This document shows positions 22,708 to 27,667 of a stretch of 27,667 nt of DNA, one piece after another (within the stretch, counting starts at the first letter, position 1; every line of letters starts with the position of its first letter). Under the pieces are notes generated by a model, which was given only the letters and a program-made list of their open reading frames with translations, had not been told where the DNA came from and searched no databases. Both the position numbers and the translations under genes were made by a program. Source of the stretch: JAVZGQ01 sp038998365 (GTDB taxonomy: Archaea > Aenigmatarchaeota > Aenigmatarchaeia > CG10238-14 > SCSR01); assembly GCA_038998365.1 (NCBI GenBank), contig JAVZHJ010000001.1, positions 1 to 27,667 on the forward strand, given 5' to 3'.

Positions 22708-22995
22708 GTGGCAGACCATTATTCGCTTAGAAAAATTTCCTCAATTTCAAAAACTGACTCAAGAGTAGCTTTAATTGGCAAGGTTTCGGAAGCTTTAGAA
22801 AATTCTTTTATTCTTGAAGATGAGACAGGAAAAGTAGAAATTTTTTCTGAGCAAGAAGTTAAAGAAGGCGAAATCGTAAGAGTCTTTTGCTCACTTTTAG
22901 ATGGTAAGCTTAAAGCAGAGATAGTACAAAGCTTAAAAGGATTTGATTTAAATTTATTTAAGAGGGTAGAAGAATTATATAAGAGGGAAGGATGA
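22708..22995 (+). CDS. Small OB-fold protein upstream of PCNA
   Basis: This 95-aa protein has a five-strand OB-like core (SRVALIGKVSEALENSFILED, KVEIFSEQEV, EIVRVFCSLLDGKLKAEIVQS) and a short helical tail (FDLNLFKRVEELYKREG). Similar single-domain OB proteins bind single-stranded DNA or act as RPA-like accessory factors. It is placed between TFS and PCNA, with the PCNA start 1 base after its stop. The start is GTG. No specific family is recognised. Confidence 0.75.
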   Translation: MADHYSLRKISSISKTDSRVALIGKVSEALENSFILEDETGKVEIFSEQEVKEGEIVRVFCSLLDGKLKAEIVQSLKGFDLNLFKRVEELYKREG

Positions 22996-22996
22996 C

Positions 22997-23746
22997 ATGT
23001 TTAAGGCAACTCTCAAAGATGTGGGCTTGCTTGTGAATTCTATTTCTACCATAGCAGAACTTATAGACGAAGGGGTTTTTAAACTAGAAAAAGATGGCAT
23101 AAGCTTACTTGCTTCAGACAGAGCCATGGTTGCAGCAGTTGATTTCAAGATTTCATCTTCGGCTTTTGAAAAATATGAAATTGATGAAGAGCAGTCCATA
23201 GGTTTGGACATTCCCAATTTTCTTTCTATTTTGAAAAGGGCAAGTGCCAGAGATAAAGCAACTTTCAGTTTACAAGATTCAAAACTTGAAATTGTTCTCG
23301 AGAATTCTAGCAAAAGAAGGTTCGTTTTACCTTTGCTTGAAATAAGTCAAGAAGAAGTTCCAAGAATTGACCAACTAGAATTCACAACAAAAGCTGAAAT
23401 GGATTCAGAAATTCTTGAATCCGGAATAGAAGATGCAGAAGTCGTTGCAGATGCTGTTGTTTTTGAAGCTTCTCCTTCTAAGTTTGTGATGAGAGCAGAA
23501 GGTGACATAAGTTCAACGCAACTTGAGTTAGAAAAAGGGAATGAATCTTTAAAAGAATTAAAAGCTAGTGGAACAGTAAAAGCAAGGTATCCACTAGATT
23601 ATCTTAAAAAGATGATTAAAGCTGCTAAGCTTACGAATGTTGCTAGAATAGAATGGGCACAAGATTATCCATTAAAGCTAAGCTTTAGAGTTGAGGATAA
23701 GCTCAACTTGGATTTTGTGCTAGCTCCGAGAGTCGAAGAAGAGTGA
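22997..23746 (+). CDS. pcn: DNA polymerase sliding clamp (PCNA)
   Basis: This 249-aa clamp subunit tethers polymerases, ligase and FEN1 to DNA. It has a characteristic start FKATLKDVGLLVNSISTIAELI, the SLLASDRAMVAAVDF strand, the inter-domain connector near LLEISQEEVPRIDQLEF, and the ending ARYPLDYLKKMIKAAKLTN, then PLKLSFRVEDKLNLDFVLAPRVEEE. The domains are complete and the length is typical. GGAAGGATGAC upstream gives a ribosome-binding site inside the OB-fold gene. Confidence 0.96.
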   Translation: MFKATLKDVGLLVNSISTIAELIDEGVFKLEKDGISLLASDRAMVAAVDFKISSSAFEKYEIDEEQSIGLDIPNFLSILKRASARDKATFSLQDSKLEIVLENSSKRRFVLPLLEISQEEVPRIDQLEFTTKAEMDSEILESGIEDAEVVADAVVFEASPSKFVMRAEGDISSTQLELEKGNESLKELKASGTVKARYPLDYLKKMIKAAKLTNVARIEWAQDYPLKLSFRVEDKLNLDFVLAPRVEEE

Positions 23747-23773
23747 GCTAGTTTTAAAATAATTGGTGAAAAA

Positions 23774-24433
23774 ATGTTTGAAAAAAAGAAATGTCCAAAC
23801 TGTGGAGAAAAAATAAAAGACGAGTGGAATTTTTGCCCTTATTGTGGTGAAGAATTTGTGAAAAGGGCTAGGACGAGAGAAAGCTCTTTGATACCTTTTG
23901 GTGAAGATATTTTTGAAGAAATAGAAAAAGAGTTTGAAAGAATGGATAAGATGTTTGGCTTACCTTCTTTCAAATTTTCCAGCTTTAAGTCAAAACCTTT
24001 TGCCAGAGGCGGGGGCATAAGCATAACCATAAGAAGTGGTACTGGCATGGAGCCAAAAATAGATGTGAAGACTTCCGGAGAATTTAAAAAAATTGAGCCG
24101 GAGTTAAAAAGAAAGCTTGGATTGAAATCTCCTGTCGAGGAGGTTGAAGAAGAAGCTGAAGAAGAAAAAGTTGAGCCAAGAAAAATTCCAAAAGTAACTG
24201 AAGAGCCTGAAACTCAAGTGAAGAATTTGGGAGACAGACAAATAATTTCAATAAAGTTGCCTGGAGTGGAAAGTGAAGAAGATATAGAAATAAAAAAGCT
24301 TGAACAAAGCTTGGAAGTCAAAGCTTTTGCTGGTGAAAAAGCTTACTTCACGCTTCTACCAATCCCAAAAGGATCTTCTATTTTAGAAAAAAAATTTAAA
24401 GATGGTGTGTTAAATATAGAAATTAAAAGGTGA
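23774..24433 (+). CDS. Zinc-ribbon plus Hsp20-like domain protein
   Basis: This 219-aa protein has an N-terminal zinc ribbon (C7-x2-C10, C21-x2-C24: CPNCG/CPYCG). It is followed by a low-complexity acidic linker (about 125-155: VEEVEEEAEEEKVE) and a C-terminal alpha-crystallin-like domain (TQVKNLGDRQIISIKLPGVE, then KKFKDGVLNIEIKR with the GVL motif). It may be a chaperone-like adaptor. It lies directly upstream of the TIP49-like ATPase (1-bp gap), which suggests cooperation, as CS-domain proteins work with RuvBL complexes in eukaryotes. That link is inference. Confidence 0.75.
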   Translation: MFEKKKCPNCGEKIKDEWNFCPYCGEEFVKRARTRESSLIPFGEDIFEEIEKEFERMDKMFGLPSFKFSSFKSKPFARGGGISITIRSGTGMEPKIDVKTSGEFKKIEPELKRKLGLKSPVEEVEEEAEEEKVEPRKIPKVTEEPETQVKNLGDRQIISIKLPGVESEEDIEIKKLEQSLEVKAFAGEKAYFTLLPIPKGSSILEKKFKDGVLNIEIKR

Positions 24434-24434
24434 G

Positions 24435-25802
24435 ATGATGGCAGAGGTTCGGGAAGTTCCTGAGTCTCTGCGAGAATGGGAAAGGGTAGCAGCACATTCT
24501 CACATTCAAGGCTTAGGTTTAGATGGCTTAAAAGCAAAGCCTGTAGCTCAAGGAATGGTAGGGCAAATAGAAGCAAGAGAAGCTGCTGGTTTGGTTGTAA
24601 GATTAATAAAAGAAGGTAAGTTCGCGGGAAGAGCTATTCTCTTGGCAGGGCCTCCAGGCACTGGAAAAACTGCCATAGCTAACGCGATAGCAAAAGAGCT
24701 CGGTTGGGATGTTCCTTTTGTTCCTTTGGCTGCAAGTGAAATTTTTTCAACTGAAATGAGAAAAACAGAATTTTTAACTCAAACTTTAAGAAAAGCAATA
24801 GGAGCAAGAATTCATGAGATGAGAAAAATTTATGAAGGCGAGGTCAAAGAAATTTCAATAGAAAAAGCTCAGCATCCTTACAATCCTTACCAACAAATTC
24901 CAGTTGGAGCTACAATAAAAATTGCAACAAAAGATGAGAGCAAAAAGCTTACTATGGACCAAAGCTTTGCAATGCAGCTGATTCAACAAGGTGTTGAAAC
25001 AGGAGATGTGATTCAAATTGATGTCGAGGGAGGAAGACTTGTTAAGCTTGGTATGAGTGAAGAGGCAGCGAAAGAGAAAAAAGTTGATTTGACTTCTACA
25101 AAACCTGTACCAGTTCCAAAAGGAAAAGTTTTGAAAGAGAAAGAATTTGTTTATCCTGTAACACTGCATGCTTTGGATGTAGCAAGCGCAAGATCTGGAA
25201 CAGATATCTTCAGCTTCTTCTTTGGTGGAAGGGAATCGAAAGAAATTGAGCCAGAGGTGAGGAAAGAAGTGGATGAATACATAAAGGCTTTGGTTCAAGA
25301 AGGGAGATGTGAATTGTTGCCGGGCGTGGTTTTTATTGATGAATGCAGTATGCTAGACATAGAAACCTTTGCTTTCCTGAACAAAGCTTTAGAGCAAGAG
25401 CTTTCACCGATAATAATTTTCGCAACTAACAGAGGCTTTTCAACAATTAGGGGGACTGAAATTAAAGCTCCGCATGGAATGCCTTTGGATTTGGTTGATA
25501 GGCTTTTAATAATAAATACGAAGCCTTATGGAAAAGATGAAATAAGAAAAATTTTGGAGATAAGGGCAAAATCTGAAAAAATAAAAATTTCAGAAGAAGC
25601 TTTGGATTATTTGACTGAAATTGGAGCAAAAAGCAGCTTGAGATATGCTATTCAGCTTGTCGCCCCTGCTTTTGAAGTTGCAAAAGAGAAGAAAGAAGAA
25701 GAAATAAAGAAAGAGCATGTTGTTTATGTTGAAAAACTTTTTGCTGATGTGAAGAGAAGTGTTGAATATTTGAAGGAATATGAGAAGCAGTTTTTGGCTT
25801 AA
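24435..25802 (+). CDS. TIP49/RuvB-like AAA+ ATPase
   Basis: This 455-aa archaeal homologue of RuvBL1/2 has Walker A GPPGTGKTA (72-80), Walker B FIDECSMLD (300-308, where eukaryotic family members have DEVHMLD) and a sensor FATNRG. A large insertion (about 120-290) with an OB-like domain is typical of TIP49. It ends with the helical lid. GGTGA just before the start favours the second ATG (24438), but the first cannot be excluded. The Hsp20-like zinc protein directly precedes it. No chromatin-remodelling partners are visible. Confidence 0.93.
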   Translation: MMAEVREVPESLREWERVAAHSHIQGLGLDGLKAKPVAQGMVGQIEAREAAGLVVRLIKEGKFAGRAILLAGPPGTGKTAIANAIAKELGWDVPFVPLAASEIFSTEMRKTEFLTQTLRKAIGARIHEMRKIYEGEVKEISIEKAQHPYNPYQQIPVGATIKIATKDESKKLTMDQSFAMQLIQQGVETGDVIQIDVEGGRLVKLGMSEEAAKEKKVDLTSTKPVPVPKGKVLKEKEFVYPVTLHALDVASARSGTDIFSFFFGGRESKEIEPEVRKEVDEYIKALVQEGRCELLPGVVFIDECSMLDIETFAFLNKALEQELSPIIIFATNRGFSTIRGTEIKAPHGMPLDLVDRLLIINTKPYGKDEIRKILEIRAKSEKIKISEEALDYLTEIGAKSSLRYAIQLVAPAFEVAKEKKEEEIKKEHVVYVEKLFADVKRSVEYLKEYEKQFLA

Positions 25803-25833
25803 ATTATTTTAAAGAAAAGGAGAATAATATTTT

Positions 25834-26175
25834 ATGGCTCAAGTAGAAATTTCTCATGCACCAATTCCGGAAAAATTTGAAATAGAAGAAGAGGTTGGTA
25901 AATTTTTGGAGAAAAATGAGAAGATTTGGAACATTACAAGCTTTAAGCTTGATGTTGATGTTCATAGTCCTGAAGGAAGGAAGAAGTATTCTCTTCATGC
26001 TCAAGTTAAAGCTTCTGATGAAATTTTTGTTGCTCAAGCAAGTGGCTGGGATGTACCTTCTGCTTTAAAGCTTTTGTTTGAAAGGCTAGGCAAAAAAATT
26101 GGGAAAAGCTTGAAAAAGAAGAAAGAGGAGAAAATTGAGATTTCAAGAAAACTGAAGATGAGGAAAGTTGTTTAA
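25834..26175 (+). CDS. HPF/RaiA-like ribosome-associated protein (tentative)
   Basis: This 113-aa protein has a beta-alpha-beta-beta-alpha pattern: WNITSFKLDVDVHSPEGRKKYSLHAQVKAS, then WDVPSALKLLFERLGKKIGKSLKKKKEEK. This resembles the short hibernation-promoting factor fold, with its lysine-rich final helix that contacts 16S rRNA. The similarity is by pattern only. It follows the TIP49-like gene after 31 bp and overlaps the convergent phosphorylase gene by 4 bases. Confidence 0.55.
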   Translation: MAQVEISHAPIPEKFEIEEEVGKFLEKNEKIWNITSFKLDVDVHSPEGRKKYSLHAQVKASDEIFVAQASGWDVPSALKLLFERLGKKIGKSLKKKKEEKIEISRKLKMRKVV

Positions 26176-26963
26176 ATTTCTTTTATTGAAAGTTCAACGA
26201 GCTTCAATTGTATTTCTATGACTTTCTTCTTCTCTTCTTCTGGAAGGACTCTATATTCAGTAGAATTCTCATATCTTTTATCTTTCGACCAGCTTTTATC
26301 AGGCTTTCCTGTATCCTTGACACGAATTATCGCAACTGCTGGGATGTTGAAATATTTTGCTAAAGTCGCAACTGCCGCAGATTCAAGCTCAGCCGCGATG
26401 TAGCCTTTTTCATATCCCTTTTCATAGAATTCGTCCCAAGGGTAGCCCTTGTCTATAGGAGCAGAAAAGATCTTTCCGGAATGGATTTTTATTTTCTCTC
26501 TTTTCGCAATTTTTCTCACTTTCTTCACAAGCTTTTCGTCAAAGTTTGTTGGATCTTTAACTCCTCTTTCAAGAAGCTTTTGAATGTAGAATTTTGTGTG
26601 TTCCCCACCAACTTCTGATTTGAAAGGAAGAACTATGTCACCAACTTTCAAGTTTGATTGCTTAGTTGCATAGCAAGAGCCTATGAAATAAATTTCTTGA
26701 AGAGTGTCATTTTCCCTCAAAACCCTTTCATACTCATCAATTCCATATTCTATTCCTTGCTCACCATAACCAACACACAAGATGAACAATTTATGCTTAC
26801 CAACTTTAGCTACAAAAGAATTGTTGGCCAAAGGCGGTACATCATCGTAGCTCTTAAAATTTGAAGGCCAAAACTTAACTCCCACCAAAGGCTTTGCTCT
26901 GAAAAAATTAACGATGACTTCTTTGTCTTTTGGGTTAAGACTTGGTGTGATGAGTAGAGGCAT
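26172..26963 (-). CDS. Nucleoside phosphorylase (PNP/UDP family)
   Basis: This 263-aa enzyme cleaves nucleosides with phosphate to free base and ribose 1-phosphate. The phosphate/base-binding GSCYATKQSNLKVGDIVLP region and the hallmark AAELESAAVATLAKYFNIPAVAIIRVKD (ribose-binding Glu in ELES) are present, with a C-terminal D in the same strand. Substrate (purine or uridine) cannot be assigned. An AT-rich box (TTTTTATAAATTAAATT) directly precedes the ATG. Its length matches the family. Confidence 0.9.
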   Translation of the reverse strand: MPLLITPSLNPKDKEVIVNFFRAKPLVGVKFWPSNFKSYDDVPPLANNSFVAKVGKHKLFILCVGYGEQGIEYGIDEYERVLRENDTLQEIYFIGSCYATKQSNLKVGDIVLPFKSEVGGEHTKFYIQKLLERGVKDPTNFDEKLVKKVRKIAKREKIKIHSGKIFSAPIDKGYPWDEFYEKGYEKGYIAAELESAAVATLAKYFNIPAVAIIRVKDTGKPDKSWSKDKRYENSTEYRVLPEEEKKKVIEIQLKLVELSIKEI

Positions 26964-27045
26964 AATTTAATTTATAAAAATTCAATTTTTAAAAATTCCC
27001 TGTAATTAAATCTAAATTCAATCTTTTTATCTCAGCTTTAAGCTT

Positions 27046-27544
27046 TTACCCTTTCTTGGCAAGTTTTTTGGCTTTCACGAAAGCCCACAACTTCTTCGTC
27101 ATTGCACTCGGAGTTAAAGGAACACTGCCAAAAACTTGTTCAAGAGTTTCTTTTCTTTAAAATGAAAATATACTTCATTGGCATGAAAGCCTCTAAGTCG
27201 CTTTGATATCCACAACTGCTACATTTATAACCAATTATAATATCTCTATTCAAAAGATTTTTTATTTTAACTGGCTCTATGCTGCTCTCACAAATCGGAC
27301 ATTTGTCTATTTTAGGCAATTTCAAAGTCTTTTTTGTCTTAGCTTTTACTTCAATCTCAGGAATTTTTAGAGCAATTCTTTTAACCCTTATTGGCGATAA
27401 GCTGTAGCTTTTATCTTCTTTCCTCAGTTTTTTCAAAACAAGCTCTGCAAGCTCTTCTTGTGACTCAACTTTAAGCCTTCTCTTTAGTATTTCTCTTACC
27501 GCTTCCATGACTTTGCTTTCTTCAGCAATTTTTCTATCTTTCAT
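27046..27544 (-). pseudogene. Zinc-ribbon protein with a frameshifted C-terminus
   Basis: The uninterrupted frame (27544-27140) encodes 134 aa: a basic N-terminal helix region, a zinc ribbon (CPICESSIEP, then YKCSSCGYQSDLEAF) and IFILKK, ending RNS. The other frame continues the protein as KETLEQVFGSVPLTPSAM then TKKLWAFVKAKKLAKKG and stops at 27046. Removing one A from the run AAAA (27151-27154) joins them as ILKKETLEQVF. The second frame has no good start of its own. The tail (LWAFVKAKKL) faintly recalls SWIB domains. GGAGG precedes the ATG, which overlaps the upstream gene by 4 bases. Confidence 0.65.
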
Positions 27545-27666
27545 GCCTCCCCTCTCTTCAAAATGTCTATGATCGCGCCTTCCATAGAAAATTCTTTATA
27601 AATTCTACTTGTTGAAAAAATGAAGTGTTCTATGTCTTCCGTATATTTTCCATATTTTTTTCTCAA
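27541..27666 (-). CDS. C-terminal end of an unidentified protein (partial)
   Basis: A minus-strand frame enters from the window edge and ends at 27541 with 41 visible residues, beginning LRKKYGKYTEDIEHFIFSTS and ending IIDILKRGEA. It is helical and basic. The stop overlaps the next gene's start (ATGA), so the two are cotranscribed. Too little is present to name a family. The continuous coding pattern and the coupling support it as a real gene end. Confidence 0.6.
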   Translation of the reverse strand: MRKKYGKYTEDIEHFIFSTSRIYKEFSMEGAIIDILKRGEA

Positions 27667-27667
27667 A

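Noticed and set aside
24855..25298. Minus-strand frame inside the TIP49-like gene
   Set aside because: It is a shadow of a strongly conserved coding sequence on the plus strand.
1..27667. tRNA, rRNA or insertion-sequence features
   Set aside because: No cloverleaf arms, rRNA-like blocks, transposase motifs or terminal inverted repeats were noticed. This was not checked by computation.

Overview
The window looks like a stretch of a low-GC archaeal chromosome, most likely from the DPANN group. The archaeal signs are an archaeal-type TyrRS, eukaryote-like ribosomal proteins (L44e, S27e, L40e), a GINS subunit, PCNA, TFS, a TIP49/RuvB-like ATPase, a beta-CASP nuclease, RtcA, archaeal-type phosphoglycerate mutase and a DUF99 protein. 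The most diagnostic gene is a DNA primase in which the PriS catalytic domain and a PriL-type Fe-S domain share one chain, an arrangement known from Nanoarchaeum and related small archaea. Many genes have an AT-rich TATA-like box about 20-30 bp before the start codon, so leaderless or nearly leaderless mRNAs are likely. Genes inside operons often have GGTGA or GGAGG ribosome-binding sites.

Layout. 1-3.7 kb: a partial membrane protein, a prepilin-type peptidase, a PIN-domain nuclease, a frameshifted HD hydrolase and serS. 3.8-7.5 kb: an APC permease, tyrS and a beta-CASP RNase. 7.5-8.75 kb: two divergent transcription units of unknown small proteins, separated by a compact cluster of palindromes built from TACTAT/ATAGTA. 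8.8-12.4 kb: apgM and a divergent enolase (consecutive glycolytic steps), separated by a small-membrane-protein/coiled-coil pair and a frameshifted RibD/DHFR-like gene. 12.4-15.2 kb: a DedA-like membrane protein, rtcA and a short MgtE-like Mg2+ transporter split into two overlapping frames. 15.2-20.7 kb, minus strand: small heat-shock protein with a 36-residue zinc-finger-like partner, then an information-processing cluster (L40e, zinc ribbon, fused primase, unknown 134-aa protein, GINS, zinc protein, L44e, S27e, unknown 78-aa protein). 20.8-26.2 kb, plus strand: DUF4234-like protein, DUF99, signal peptidase, TFS, OB-fold protein, PCNA, zinc-ribbon/Hsp20 fusion, TIP49-like ATPase and HPF-like protein. 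26.2-27.7 kb, minus strand: nucleoside phosphorylase, a frameshifted zinc protein and a partial gene.

The most striking structure is at 16.4-17.65 kb. A LAGLIDADG homing-endonuclease gene lies between a truncated 5' fragment of the L44e ribosomal-protein gene and a complete L44e gene. The 5' end of the complete gene is a diverged version of the fragment: the two agree at both edges of a 66-nt block but differ in the middle, partly by synonymous changes. One reading is that a selfish element broke an essential ribosomal gene but brought a recoded, cut-resistant 5' end, a natural cleave-and-rescue arrangement.

A second pattern is that five genes appear broken by single-base differences in A/T runs (near 2185, 11050, 14654, 20767 and 27151). 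This suggests homopolymer sequencing error or transcriptional slippage and should be settled before these genes are called dead. No tRNA, rRNA, CRISPR array or insertion sequence was seen, and no gene-free stretch exceeds 300 bases.
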